Part shown: positions 33,588 through 43,162 of the stretch, in pieces
Layout: every line of letters begins with the position of its first letter
Numbering within the stretch: the first letter of the stretch is position 1
NCBI GenBank assembly: GCA_044222195.1
Contig: JBGANS010000021.1
Location: 1 to 64,000 of the forward strand
Length of the DNA: 64,000 nt
Source of the DNA: JAHBXE01 sp044222195
Lineage (GTDB): Bacteria; Planctomycetota; Phycisphaerae; Phycisphaerales; UBA1924
Direction of reading: 5' to 3'
The notes under the pieces: model-generated
Database searches by the model: none
What the model saw: the letters and a program-made list of their open reading frames with translations, nothing else
Told to the model about the DNA's origin: nothing
Made by a program: the position numbers and the translations under genes

Positions 33588-36083
33588 ATGAACACCGGAT
33601 CAAACTGGTACGACGACCCCGCGATGCTCACCGCCGAGGTGAAGCGGTCCCGGACCGCGAAGTCTCCGAAGCTGGAGGTCCGGGGATACGACCACCCCGA
33701 GGAGCTGGCCCGGGGTGGTCAGGGGGTGGTGTACCGGGCCGTGCAGCGCTCGACGCGCCGGCAGGTCGCGATCAAGGTCCTGCTGGACGGGGGCCTGGCC
33801 TCGGGCGCGGCGCAGCGACGTTTCGAGCGCGAGATCGACCTGGTCGCATCGCTGCGCCACCCGAGCATCGTGAGCGTGTACGACAGCGGCACCACGGATG
33901 ACGGACGCCTCTACCTCGTCATGGAATACGTCGAGGGAGTGGCGCTCGATCGGGCCTGGACCGCCCTGCCGCCGGTGCGAGAGGCCTTGTCCGTCATTGC
34001 GACCGTCGCGGAAGCGGTGCAGTACGCCCACCAGCGGGGCGTCATTCACCGCGACCTCAAACCCTCCAACATCCGAGTGGACGCCGCGGGTCAGCCGCAC
34101 ATCCTGGACTTCGGTCTCGCCAAAGCGTCTACCCGCGACGCGGCGTCCCGCGAAGCGACGCTGAGCACGACGGGCCAGTTCATGGGGTCGCTCCCCTGGG
34201 CGAGCCCGGAGCAGGCCGCGGGCGACCCCGACCGCATCGATGCGCGGACCGATGTGTATTCGCTGGGCGTGGTGCTGCACCAGGTGCTCACGGGGAAGTT
34301 CCCGTACGACGTGTCGGGCGCCCTGAAAGTCGCGCTCGACAACATTGTGAACGCCGAGCCATCGCGGGCCGACCGGCTCCGACCCGACGTGGGTGACGAA
34401 GTCTCGACCATCATCGCCAAGGCTCTGGCCAAGCCGCCCGACCGTCGCTACCAGAGCGCCGGCGAACTGGCCCGCGACATCCGGCACTACCTCGCGGGAG
34501 AGCCGATCGAGGCCAAGCGCGACAGCGCCTGGTACACGCTCCGCAAGACCATCCGCCGCTTCCGCATCGTCGCGACCGCGGCGGCCGTGGTCCTCGTCGC
34601 CACCGCCGGCGCGCTGGCGGTTTCGCTCAACTCGCTGTCCGAGGTGCGTCGCCAGCGCGACGTCGCCTCGGACCAGTCGAAAAAGGCCCTGGTCCAGGCA
34701 TCGCGGGCGGAAGCTGTTTCGCGGTTTGTGGAGGCCATGCTCAGCGCCGCCGACCCCGGCAAGGAGGGCAAGGAAATCCGCGTCGTCGAGGTCCTCGGCC
34801 CGTCGTCGAGCCTGGCCGAGGAAACGCTTCGCGACCAGCCGCACGCCCGGGCCTCTGTCCACAGCGTGCTCAGCTCGGCCTACCGCAATCTTCAGATGTA
34901 CGACGACGCCGAACGCGAGGCCCGGCGCGCGATCGACATCGCCGAGCGCGAGTTCGGCGGCGCCGGAACCGAGACGTCGCTCGCCCGATCAGCCCTCGCC
35001 GCCGCGCTGACCGACATGGGCAAGCCTTCCGAAGGGCTGGAACAGGCCCGGCTGGCGTTGTCCCTGGCAACCGCGGCCGACGGCCCGGACTGCCGCGCCG
35101 CGATCGAGGCGCAGATGGCGATCGGCAGCTCGCTCGACGAACTGCAGCGGCCGGAGGAGGCGCTGGTCGTGAAGAAGGAAGTCGCCGAACGCGCCGCGCG
35201 CGTGCTGGGCCCCGAAGCGCAGGAGACCCTTGGCGCCGAGGGGAACCTCGGCCGTACGTTCTTCGCCATGGGCCGCCTGGACGAGGCGATCCCGCTTCTC
35301 GAGTCCGTCGTGTCGAGGTCGACCCGGGCCCTGGGACCCAACAACATCTCAACCCTGGCCCCGATCAGCACGCTGGTCTCCGCGTACAACGCCAAGGGCC
35401 TCTACGAAAAGTCCGAGCCGCTCCTGAAAGATGCGTGGGAGCGACTCAAACGCACCTTCGGCCCGGACAGCAACACCACGCTCGTGTACGCGAACAACTA
35501 CGCCGTCCTGCTCAACAACACCAACCGAGCGGCCGAGGCTCTGCCCATCGCCCAGCAGGCGCTCGAAGGCCTCACGCGCGTTCACGGGCCCAAGCATGTC
35601 TCTGTCCTGCGCGTCATGACGCTCATCGGGTCCGCCCATGGAAAGCTCGGCGATCAGGTCCAGCAGCTTGATTGGCAGAAGCGGGCGCTCGACATCGCGG
35701 ATGAAACCCTCGGCCGCACGCACCAGACCACCGTCTACATCCGCAACAACTACGCCTCGACCCTCGGGGCGTTGAAACGTTTCGACGATGCCATCGCTGA
35801 GTTCCGCGCCTGCGCCCTCGACGCGGACAAGGCGTTCGCCCCCGACCACTCCATGCCGCCCGCCGTCCGGTACAACCTCACGAAAAACCTGGTCCTCGCC
35901 GGCCACGAAGATGAGGCTCTGGCCATTCTCCCGGCCGTGGCGGAGAAACTTCTCGCAACCCTTGGCCCCAAGAGTGACTGGACCAAGGGAGCGATCGGCG
36001 ACCTGGCCGACCTCCTCGACAAACATGGACGCCCGGGCGAGGCCAAGGACTGGCGCGACAAGCTCACCGCTCCGGCGCGGTGA
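33588..36083 (+). CDS. Membrane-anchored Ser/Thr protein kinase with TPR tail
   Basis: The 831-residue product has a Hanks-type kinase domain (about 36-300): Gly-loop ARGGQGVVYRA, catalytic Lys63 in AIK, HRDLKPSN (154-161), DFG (174-176) and the SPEQAAGD APE-like block. A transmembrane helix lies near 327-347 (IVATAAAVVLVATAGALAVS). The remaining about 480 residues are TPR-like helical repeats with paired motifs such as YRNLQMYDDAEREARRAIDI and NNYAVLLNNTNRAAEALPIA, probably periplasmic or extracytoplasmic and protein-binding. It follows the ECF sigma gene by 43 bp; I infer that it senses a signal and phosphorylates the sigma factor. A strong terminator follows. Confidence 0.94.
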   Translation: MNTGSNWYDDPAMLTAEVKRSRTAKSPKLEVRGYDHPEELARGGQGVVYRAVQRSTRRQVAIKVLLDGGLASGAAQRRFEREIDLVASLRHPSIVSVYDSGTTDDGRLYLVMEYVEGVALDRAWTALPPVREALSVIATVAEAVQYAHQRGVIHRDLKPSNIRVDAAGQPHILDFGLAKASTRDAASREATLSTTGQFMGSLPWASPEQAAGDPDRIDARTDVYSLGVVLHQVLTGKFPYDVSGALKVALDNIVNAEPSRADRLRPDVGDEVSTIIAKALAKPPDRRYQSAGELARDIRHYLAGEPIEAKRDSAWYTLRKTIRRFRIVATAAAVVLVATAGALAVSLNSLSEVRRQRDVASDQSKKALVQASRAEAVSRFVEAMLSAADPGKEGKEIRVVEVLGPSSSLAEETLRDQPHARASVHSVLSSAYRNLQMYDDAEREARRAIDIAEREFGGAGTETSLARSALAAALTDMGKPSEGLEQARLALSLATAADGPDCRAAIEAQMAIGSSLDELQRPEEALVVKKEVAERAARVLGPEAQETLGAEGNLGRTFFAMGRLDEAIPLLESVVSRSTRALGPNNISTLAPISTLVSAYNAKGLYEKSEPLLKDAWERLKRTFGPDSNTTLVYANNYAVLLNNTNRAAEALPIAQQALEGLTRVHGPKHVSVLRVMTLIGSAHGKLGDQVQQLDWQKRALDIADETLGRTHQTTVYIRNNYASTLGALKRFDDAIAEFRACALDADKAFAPDHSMPPAVRYNLTKNLVLAGHEDEALAILPAVAEKLLATLGPKSDWTKGAIGDLADLLDKHGRPGEAKDWRDKLTAPAR

Positions 36084-36100
36084 ACGTGCTCACCAACGAA

Positions 36101-36128
36101 AAACCCCTCCGCGCGGGCGGAGGGGTTT
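36101..36128. terminator. Bidirectional terminator
   Basis: A perfect 12-bp stem AAACCCCTCCGC / GCGGAGGGGTTT with a 4-nt loop, flanked by A and T runs, lies between the convergent kinase and collagen-like genes and should act on both strands. Confidence 0.9.
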
Positions 36129-36148
36129 GAAGCGGCGAGCTCGGGGGC

Positions 36149-38887
36149 CTACAGGACGCTGTGGTACTCGATCTCAACGCCGATGATGAACATGTCGCCG
36201 TCGTTGGGATCGTCGGCGCTGGCGCCGAATCTCACGATCGACATGATCACCGTGTCGCCGGGCGAGTACGGCTGCTGCCACGGAACCGGATACGGCCACG
36301 GGTCGCCTGAGCCAGGAATCGTGTTGTACCCGGGAGCGCCCGTGAAGTCGAACCCGTCAAAGTTCGGGAACGCCGTCGGGTCCGGCAGCTTGGGCATCTT
36401 GTTCTTGACGATCACGTACGTGCCCGCCGGGTTGGCGCTGTCCATGAAGAAGTCGCCCGTCGCGTTCGCCTTGAACGTGTACCGCCGCGGCAGCGGCGTC
36501 GAAGGCCCGGCGATCTCGTCGTGCTTGCAGAACCGCAGCTCGCAGTGCACCCGCTTGTTCGCGGCCGCGGCGTTGGTCGACCAGATCACCGTGACCTTGA
36601 ACGGCGGATCATCGCCGATGAGCGGCCCGGTCGGCACCATGTCCGACGGGCACGCGAACGACGTCGAGACCGAACTGACCACCCCGTCATCGAGCTTGAG
36701 CATGTGCATCTGGCCCGCGGCGGTCGCCGACGGATTGGCCGAGGCGTAGTTGCTCGGCCCGCTGCTGTGCATCCAGGAGCCGGAGGGAATCACAAACCTC
36801 CGCTCCATGTTGACGATGTGGGCCGTGTCGATCTGGTTGGTGAAGTTCGGAACCGCCGAGTTGATCTTCGCGATGATCTGGTCGCCGGTGTCGGGTGAAC
36901 CAGCCGGGCCCGTCGGACCAACCGCGCCCGCCGCGCCGTCCGCACCAGTCGGTCCCTGTGCGCCCGTCGGCCCTTGAGCGCCCGCGGCGCCGGTCGCGCC
37001 TTGAACGCCCGCGGGACCCTGCAGCCCCTGCGGTCCCGTCGGGCCCGCCGCGCCCGTGGCGCCGGCACTTCCGGTTGCTCCTGCCGCACCGGTCGGGCCA
37101 ACCGCGCCGGTGGGACCCTGAAGACCCTGGATGCCTTGCGCACCCGTCGGACCTGCGGCGCCCGTCGCGCCCACCGCGCCGGTCGGACCCTGAACGCCGG
37201 CGGGGCCTTGAAGTCCCTGTTCGCCCTGAGCACCGGTTGCTCCCGCAGCGCCGGTCGGACCTACCGCGCCCGTGGGGCCGGTGAGTCCCGCCGCGCCGGT
37301 GGGACCCTGCACGCCTTGCGGGCCTGTCGCACCAACGGCACCAGTCGGGCCTGCGACTCCCGCGGCACCGGTCGGGCCCTGCGCGCCTGCGGGACCCTGA
37401 AGCCCCGGCTCGCCCTGTGCGCCCGCCGCGCCCGTCGGACCAACCGCGCCCGTCGGGCCGGCGACTCCCGCCGCGCCGGTCGGACCCTGCACGCCTTGCG
37501 GGCCGGTCGCACCAACCGCGCCGGTTGGACCCTGCACGCCTGCGGGACCTTGTAGCCCTTGCTCTCCCTGAGCGCCAGTCGCGCCCACGCCGCCGGTTGG
37601 GCCGACGGCGCCCGTCGGACCGGCGATACCCGCTGCACCAGTGGGACCCACCGCGCCCGCCGGACCCTGAACTCCCTGCTCGCCTTGCGGGCCGGTCGCG
37701 CCCACGGCGCCCGTCGCTCCGATGGCTCCTGTCGGGCCCTGGGTTCCGGCCGCGCCGGTCGGTCCCTGTGTACCTGCCGGGCCCTGAAGACCCTGCTCAC
37801 CTTGCTGTCCGGTCGGGCCTGCGATTCCCGCAGCACCCGTAGCGCCCTGCGCTCCCGTGGCGCCCACGGCTCCTGTTGGACCCTGAATGCCTTGAATGCC
37901 CTGTGCGCCCGTCGGACCCGCAACTCCTGTCGCGCCGACCGCGCCGGTTGGACCAGGTGCACCCGTCACACCCGCCGGACCTTGAAGGCCCTGTTCACCC
38001 TGCGCACCCGTGGGGCCAGCGGCGCCAGTGGCGCCCTGCGCGCCGGTCGGACCGACCGCGCCTGTCGCGCCGGTGGTTCCCGCGGCACCAGTCGGACCCA
38101 CCGCGCCGGTCGCGCCCTGTGCACCCGTTGGGCCAGCCGCGCCGGTCGGCCCCACCGAGCCGGTCGGACCTGCAACACCCGTCGGACCTGCAGCGCCGGT
38201 GGCGCCAACCGCGCCCGTCGGCCCGAGCGGCCCGGTCGGACCGGCGACGCCTGTCGGACCACCCGCGCCTGTGGGACCCGCCGGGCCCGTGGGGCCGACC
38301 AGGCCCGAAGGCCCGGCGACGCCCGTCGCGCCCGTCGGTCCCGCAACGCCCGTCGGACCCGTGAGGCCAATCAGCCCTTGCGGTCCCGTCGGACCGACCG
38401 CGCCAACGAGCCCTTGCGGACCCGTCGGGCCCGCCTGGCCCGCCGGACCGGTCGGGCCGGGAGTGCTGTTCAACGCGTAGAGGGCGTAGGGCGCTGGCAA
38501 AATGGGCTGACGAGGCGAGAGAGTCGAATACGCGCCGCTGCCCGCGGGCGTGCGAACCGCGATCTCGATGAACCGGCCGTCGCCGTTGAATGTGCCTTCG
38601 CCAAAGTTGAGATCAACCGTGAGCAGACCGTTGGTCAGGTTCGCGTTGAGCAACTGCAGCGGCGAACCAATCTGCGTTCCGCCGACGGGCAGGCTCCACA
38701 GCGTGAACACAAAGTCCGCTGAGCCGTTGATGAGCGCCCCGTTCTGTCGGAGCTGCCCCTGATAGGTAAATGACTTGTCCAGCGGTTGCTGCGCCGACAC
38801 GCTCGAGGCGTAGCCGGACAGAGCCGCGACGACAGCCGCAGCGCGGACACAGTTGTGAAACCGAACGCCAGTACGCCGAGTCTTCAT
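36149..38887 (-). CDS. Collagen-like triple-helix repeat protein
   Basis: The 912-residue product starts at ATG 38887 (GGAGG eight bases upstream) with a signal peptide ending near SVSAQQ. Residues about 30-142 form a conserved head (KSFTYQGQLRQNGALINGSA, RFIEIAVRTPAGSG). Residues about 143-665 are uninterrupted Gly-X-Y triplets, roughly 170 of them, dominated by GPTG, GATG, GPQG and GEQGLQGPAG. A globular C-terminal domain of about 245 residues follows (FTNQIDTAHIVNMERRF, PLPRRYTFKANATGDFF). Bacterial collagen-like proteins form trimeric surface stalks; Thr in Y positions may be glycosylated. The long opposite-strand frames here are shadows of the repeat. Confidence 0.95.
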   Translation of the reverse strand: MKTRRTGVRFHNCVRAAAVVAALSGYASSVSAQQPLDKSFTYQGQLRQNGALINGSADFVFTLWSLPVGGTQIGSPLQLLNANLTNGLLTVDLNFGEGTFNGDGRFIEIAVRTPAGSGAYSTLSPRQPILPAPYALYALNSTPGPTGPAGQAGPTGPQGLVGAVGPTGPQGLIGLTGPTGVAGPTGATGVAGPSGLVGPTGPAGPTGAGGPTGVAGPTGPLGPTGAVGATGAAGPTGVAGPTGSVGPTGAAGPTGAQGATGAVGPTGAAGTTGATGAVGPTGAQGATGAAGPTGAQGEQGLQGPAGVTGAPGPTGAVGATGVAGPTGAQGIQGIQGPTGAVGATGAQGATGAAGIAGPTGQQGEQGLQGPAGTQGPTGAAGTQGPTGAIGATGAVGATGPQGEQGVQGPAGAVGPTGAAGIAGPTGAVGPTGGVGATGAQGEQGLQGPAGVQGPTGAVGATGPQGVQGPTGAAGVAGPTGAVGPTGAAGAQGEPGLQGPAGAQGPTGAAGVAGPTGAVGATGPQGVQGPTGAAGLTGPTGAVGPTGAAGATGAQGEQGLQGPAGVQGPTGAVGATGAAGPTGAQGIQGLQGPTGAVGPTGAAGATGSAGATGAAGPTGPQGLQGPAGVQGATGAAGAQGPTGAQGPTGADGAAGAVGPTGPAGSPDTGDQIIAKINSAVPNFTNQIDTAHIVNMERRFVIPSGSWMHSSGPSNYASANPSATAAGQMHMLKLDDGVVSSVSTSFACPSDMVPTGPLIGDDPPFKVTVIWSTNAAAANKRVHCELRFCKHDEIAGPSTPLPRRYTFKANATGDFFMDSANPAGTYVIVKNKMPKLPDPTAFPNFDGFDFTGAPGYNTIPGSGDPWPYPVPWQQPYSPGDTVIMSIVRFGASADDPNDGDMFIIGVEIEYHSVL

Positions 38888-39168
38888 GGATGCAGCCTCC
38901 CCACCATGTGCCGGGTCTATTCGACCAATTAAGAGGCAGGGATTCGGAGTCGGCGCCGGTTTCGCCCGGGATTTCACGCGGGGCTCGGATTGGCCGTCAG
39001 AGGCCAACCGACGGCGCTGAACTGGGCTGCCGGGACACAACCTCTCGTGGTTACAGGACCTTGTTTGGCCCCGGCCGGGGGGTTATTGCACTTCGCCCTT
39101 CAGACAGGTCGGGCACCGACCGATCCACCAAAGTCGGACGTGCGTCGTCGGCCTTTGAGGCGATAACT

Positions 39169-39597
39169 ATGCGATCAGCGGCCTCAGACCTGGTTGTTCG
39201 TGGAAGTGATCGCTATCAGTGCGACTACGCCGCGGGCCTCGTCGTCGCGCCCGTGCACGCCAAGATCGTCAAGCCCGACAAGTCCGCGCCCGGCGCCGGC
39301 GGCCCGGTGGACGCCCGCGTCGTGGACCTCAGCTCGGGCGGCGCCGGCGTTCGAAGCCCGCTTTTCTACCCGCAGGGCAGCAGGCTCATGCTGCGCTTCG
39401 CACCCGCGCCCGGCGCCGAGCCCCTGCTCGTCGAGGTGCGGATCCAACGGGTCATGATGCTCGATCGCACGCCGAACTACTACCTCGGCACCGCCTTTGA
39501 GGGCCTCACCCCGGAAGCCCTCGAAGCCGTGTCACGAATGCTCCGCGACCTCAAGGCGAGCGGCGCCGCCGCCGTTCCGGAGAAGCCGCGTGCTTAG
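39169..39597 (+). CDS. PilZ-domain protein (c-di-GMP receptor candidate)
   Basis: The 142-residue product starts at ATG 39169 (GAGG eight bases upstream). It has both PilZ ligand motifs: RxxxR as R11-GSD-R15, and DxSxxG in VVDLSSGGAGVRSP. The rest fits a single PilZ barrel followed by a C-terminal helix (GLTPEALEAVSRMLRDLKA). PilZ domains bind cyclic di-GMP and commonly control pilus or secretion ATPases. Its stop overlaps the GTG start of the next gene, a GspE/PilB ATPase, by 8 bp, which strongly suggests that it regulates that motor. First gene of the secretion/pilus operon. Confidence 0.88.
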   Translation: MRSAASDLVVRGSDRYQCDYAAGLVVAPVHAKIVKPDKSAPGAGGPVDARVVDLSSGGAGVRSPLFYPQGSRLMLRFAPAPGAEPLLVEVRIQRVMMLDRTPNYYLGTAFEGLTPEALEAVSRMLRDLKASGAAAVPEKPRA

Positions 39598-41290
39598 CCA
39601 CCAGGACTTCGCCATCTCGATGCTCCTGGAAGAAAAGCTGGTCACACAAGACCAGGTGGAGCGTGCCACGCGCCACGGCGCCGAGCGCCAGCTCCCCGTC
39701 ATGGATGCCCTCATCGCGATGGGGTTTGTCAAGGCCAACGACGCCGCCATCGCCCGGGCCGCCGTGTGCGAGTGCCCCTTCGTCGACGTCACGCACTACG
39801 AGATCGATCTCAACAACTCCGCGCTCCTCCCGCGGTCCGTCGCCGACAAGCAGCTCGCCTTCCCGCTGTTCAACCTCGGCCGCTCCGTGACGGTGGGCAT
39901 GGCCGACCCGCTCGACCTCAAGGGCGTCGACCGCGTCCGCGCCCTCCTCAAGACCGACATCGAGCCCGTGCTCTGCGAGCCCGGCGCGCTCCGGTCGCTC
40001 ATCGAGCGCGCCTACTCCATGACCGGCGGCGCCGCGGCGATGGAGTCCTCCGCCGCCCAGGGCGAGCAGGCCCTGACCGGCGATGAGCCGATCGTGGCCG
40101 CGGTCAACCAGATCATCATCCAGGCCATGGACCAGTCGGCCTCGGACATCCACCTCGGACCCGACGAACACCAGCTGCACCTCAGGTACCGCATTGACGG
40201 TTCGTTGATCCCCCGCCAGGGCCCCCCGCTGGCCGCGCACTCCGGCCTGGTCCAGCGCCTCAAGGTCATGGCGAATCTCGATCTGACGCAGACGCGTCGC
40301 CCGCAGGATGGCAAGTTCCGTTTCCAGCACGGCCACCGATCGGTGGACATCCGGCTCTCCACCATCCCGACGGTCACGGGCGAGAACGTCGTGATGCGGC
40401 TCCTGTCCTCGGCCTCCAAGCTGGGCACGATGCAGCAGCTCGGCTTCCCCGGCGACATGGCCGGCCGCCTCGAGCACCTGCTCGAACACCCGCACGGCAT
40501 GATGCTGGTGACCGGTCCGACCGGATCGGGCAAGACCACCTCGCTCTACTCGTTCATCCAGCGCCTCAACACGCCCGACCGGCACGTCGTGACGATCGAG
40601 GACCCCGTGGAAATCCGCCTTCCCCTCGTGCGGCAGGTACAGGTCAACACCGAGATCGGCATGACCTTCGCCGGCGCCCTGCGCTCGATCCTTCGCCAGG
40701 ACCCCGACGTCATCCTCGTCGGCGAGATCCGCGACGAAGAAACCGCCCGCATCGCGGTTCAGTCCGCCCTGACCGGCCACCTCGTGCTCTCGACGCTCCA
40801 CACCAATGATGCGCCGGGCGCCATCGCTCGCCTCAAGGACTTCAACTGTCCCTCCTTCGCGATCAATGCGTCCGTCCTGTGCGTGCTCGCACAGCGGCTG
40901 GTCAAGCGCGTGTGCGAGGACTGCGCCAAGCCGTACACCCCCGAGCCCGCGCTGCTCCGCCGGTTCGCCGCCGGGTCGACCGAGGGTCAGTACCGCCAGG
41001 GCGCGGGCTGCCCGAGGTGCCTCAACAGCGGCTCGCGCGGACGCGTCGGTATCTACGAGCTTGTGGAACTCACGCCGAACATGCAGCTCGCGATCGAGCA
41101 GGCCGCCTCCACCAACACGCTCCGCTCGCTGGCCCTGCGGGAGGGAATGAAGCCGATGTGGCAGGATGGCCTCGACAAGGCCCGCCTGGGCGTCACCACG
41201 CTCGAAGAAGTCGCCGCCGTCGCCGCATCCGCGGAGCTTGACGCCCCGGCCAGGACCGACACGCACGAGAACATGAGGCTGTCCGCATGA
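39590..41290 (+). CDS. Type II secretion/type IV pilus assembly ATPase (GspE/PilB family)
   Basis: The 566-residue product (GTG 39590, GGAG upstream) begins with an N-terminal MshEN-like domain (DFAISMLLEEKLVTQDQVER). The hexameric ATPase core has Walker A TGPTGSGKTT (about 308-317), the Asp box EDPVEIRLP, the Walker B region GEIRDEETA (about 378) and the His box LSTLHTNDA. The tetracysteine zinc site typical of GspE/PilB is present as CEDC and CPRC (about 443-473). It powers pseudopilus or pilus extension at the inner membrane. It overlaps the PilZ gene upstream and the GspF gene downstream (ATGA). Confidence 0.97.
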   Translation: MLSHQDFAISMLLEEKLVTQDQVERATRHGAERQLPVMDALIAMGFVKANDAAIARAAVCECPFVDVTHYEIDLNNSALLPRSVADKQLAFPLFNLGRSVTVGMADPLDLKGVDRVRALLKTDIEPVLCEPGALRSLIERAYSMTGGAAAMESSAAQGEQALTGDEPIVAAVNQIIIQAMDQSASDIHLGPDEHQLHLRYRIDGSLIPRQGPPLAAHSGLVQRLKVMANLDLTQTRRPQDGKFRFQHGHRSVDIRLSTIPTVTGENVVMRLLSSASKLGTMQQLGFPGDMAGRLEHLLEHPHGMMLVTGPTGSGKTTSLYSFIQRLNTPDRHVVTIEDPVEIRLPLVRQVQVNTEIGMTFAGALRSILRQDPDVILVGEIRDEETARIAVQSALTGHLVLSTLHTNDAPGAIARLKDFNCPSFAINASVLCVLAQRLVKRVCEDCAKPYTPEPALLRRFAAGSTEGQYRQGAGCPRCLNSGSRGRVGIYELVELTPNMQLAIEQAASTNTLRSLALREGMKPMWQDGLDKARLGVTTLEEVAAVAASAELDAPARTDTHENMRLSA

Positions 41291-42492
41291 GCACCACCCT
41301 GTCCTTCGAGTACACGGCCATCGACAAGCGCGGCGCCAAGTGCCGCGGCGTGGCCAAGGCCGCCACCGAGGTCGACGCCTACCGCCAGATCGCCGCGGCG
41401 GGCCTGACGCCCGTCAAAATCAAGGCCGCGACCGCCCGACGCCTGGGTAAGCGGCGCACCGTCCGATCCAAGGACGTCGCCCACTTCACGTACCAGCTCT
41501 CGGTGCTCATCTCGGCACGTGTGCCGATCGGAGAATCGCTGCGTGGCATCGCCGAGCAGGAGTCCCCGGGCAAGTTCCGTGACGTCATCTTCGATATCGC
41601 CAAGCGCATCGAGGCCGGCGGCCGCATCGCCGACGCCATGGAAGAGCACGTCGCGGTCTTCGGCCCCCTGTACGTCAGCACGGTCCGCGCGGCCGAACAG
41701 TCCGGCAACATGGTCAAGGTGCTCGAGTATCTCTCCGAGATGCTCGAGCGCAACATTGAAATGAAGCAGGCGGTCCGCAGCGCGCTCATGTACCCCATCT
41801 GCGTGATCAGCGTGCTGTGCCTGGCGTGCTTCTTCCTCGTGGGCTTTGTGATCCCCAAGTTCGCCAAGATGTTCGCGACCAAGGGCGTCGAGCTCCCGAT
41901 CTTCACCAAGATCCTGATGACCGTCGGAATCTCGATCCAGAACTTCTGGTACCTCTACCTGGTCGTGCTCGTCGGCGGCGTGTTCGCCATCCGCGTGGCC
42001 TGGAAACGGCCCCGCGGCCGCTGGGTCATCGAGGGCCTGCTCCACAAGATCCCGTACCTCAAGGACATCCTCACGGGCCTGGCCGTCTCGCGCTTCGCCC
42101 GGGTGTTCGGCCTGTGTCTGAACTCGGGCCTCGGCCTGATCGACTCGCTGCACATGGCGGGCAAGGCCTCGGCCCGCCCCATGCTGATGAAAGACGCCGA
42201 CCGCCTGGTGGACCAGGTCCGCACCGGCGGCCGCATCTCGGTCGCGCTCATCGCCTGCGAGTACATCACGCCCTTCGCCAAGCGCATGCTCACCTCCGGC
42301 GAAGAGTCCGCCGAGCTCACACGCATGTGCGCGATCATTGCGCGTCAGTACGAACGCGACACGACCACGCTGACCAAGAACATCGCGACCGTTATTGAAC
42401 CTGTGCTGATTGTGCTGATCGCAGCGGTTGTGCTGGTTGTAGCCCTCGCGATCTTCCTCCCCATGTGGGACATGGTGAAGTTGATGAGCTAA
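41287..42492 (+). CDS. Type II secretion/type IV pilus inner-membrane platform protein (GspF/PilC family)
   Basis: The 401-residue product has the two tandem T2SSF domains of the GspF/PilC platform. The first (about 63-185) includes FTYQLSVLISARVPIGESLR; the second (about 265-390) includes FARVFGLCLNSGLGLIDSLH and RMLTSGEESAELTRM. Three transmembrane segments are visible (near 170-195, 215-235 and the C-terminal VLIVLIAAVVLVVALAIFL). It anchors the ATPase and converts its motion into subunit extraction. ATGA overlap with the ATPase gene. A 101-bp gap follows before the major pseudopilin. Confidence 0.96.
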   Translation: MSTTLSFEYTAIDKRGAKCRGVAKAATEVDAYRQIAAAGLTPVKIKAATARRLGKRRTVRSKDVAHFTYQLSVLISARVPIGESLRGIAEQESPGKFRDVIFDIAKRIEAGGRIADAMEEHVAVFGPLYVSTVRAAEQSGNMVKVLEYLSEMLERNIEMKQAVRSALMYPICVISVLCLACFFLVGFVIPKFAKMFATKGVELPIFTKILMTVGISIQNFWYLYLVVLVGGVFAIRVAWKRPRGRWVIEGLLHKIPYLKDILTGLAVSRFARVFGLCLNSGLGLIDSLHMAGKASARPMLMKDADRLVDQVRTGGRISVALIACEYITPFAKRMLTSGEESAELTRMCAIIARQYERDTTTLTKNIATVIEPVLIVLIAAVVLVVALAIFLPMWDMVKLMS

Positions 42493-42593
42493 TCGGCAGA
42501 TAAAGACGACGATCCAGTGGCGCCGGAGCGTTCCGGCCTCTGAACGTAAGGAGGCTACCTCAAAGTGGCCGGGAATGTTGAAAGGAATCTGGC

Positions 42594-43025
42594 ATGAATA
42601 TCGCAGTTCGGAAGAACCCTGTCGCCCGCGCGTTTACGCTGATCGAACTCATCGCCGTGATCGTGGTCCTCGCGATCCTCTCGGGCATCGCGATCCCGAA
42701 GTACTTTGACTACGCCGCGAAGGCCAAGGAGTCGGCCACGAAGGGCGCCCTCGGTGGCATGCGCTCCTCGATCGCCAACTTCTACGCCAACTCGGCCGTC
42801 AACGGCACCGCCGCGTATCCCACGCTGGCGCAGCTCACGACGCTCGGCACCGTTCTCCAGGAAGCCGTTCCGCTGAACCCCTACAACAACAGCAACGCCG
42901 TCAAGGCCGCGACCTGGGCCGCCACGCCGCCCGTCGCCGGCACCGAGGGCTGGGCGTACGACGTCGCCGTCGGCCGCGTGTGGGCCAACAGCACCACCGC
43001 CGGCATCAGCGAACACCTGTGGTAA
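42594..43025 (+). CDS. Major (pseudo)pilin, GspG/PilA-like
   Basis: The 143-residue product has the signal MNIAVRKNPVARA|FTLIELIAVIVVLAILSGIA with Glu+5, then an amphipathic helix (YFDYAAKAKESATKGALGGM) and a compact C-domain with NPYNNSNAV and the C-terminal EGWAYDVAVGRVWANS block. Position after GspF and size fit the major pseudopilin. It has its own good spacing from gspF (101 bp), where an internal promoter or processing site could raise its level, as is usual for major pilins. There are no cysteines in the C-domain. Confidence 0.92.
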   Translation: MNIAVRKNPVARAFTLIELIAVIVVLAILSGIAIPKYFDYAAKAKESATKGALGGMRSSIANFYANSAVNGTAAYPTLAQLTTLGTVLQEAVPLNPYNNSNAVKAATWAATPPVAGTEGWAYDVAVGRVWANSTTAGISEHLW

Positions 43026-43162
43026 ATCCGCCGGGTGTCCGGCAGCCACTTTGACATACACCGCGGCGGCGCGAAAGCGCCGCCGCGGCCTTGACGGAAG
43101 TCGCGACTCGCCAGCCCTCACATCCGGGAACCGCGGGCCGGACCAAGGGCGGGACCCCGACC

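Noticed and set aside
36890..38460. Periodic DNA considered as a CRISPR array or satellite
   Set aside because: The period is 9 bp and its multiples and encodes Gly-X-Y triplets in one frame; there are no constant repeats with unique spacers.
37559..38722. Plus-strand Arg/Ala-rich frames within the collagen region
   Set aside because: These are shadow frames of Gly-X-Y codons; the periodic sequence makes all frames open.
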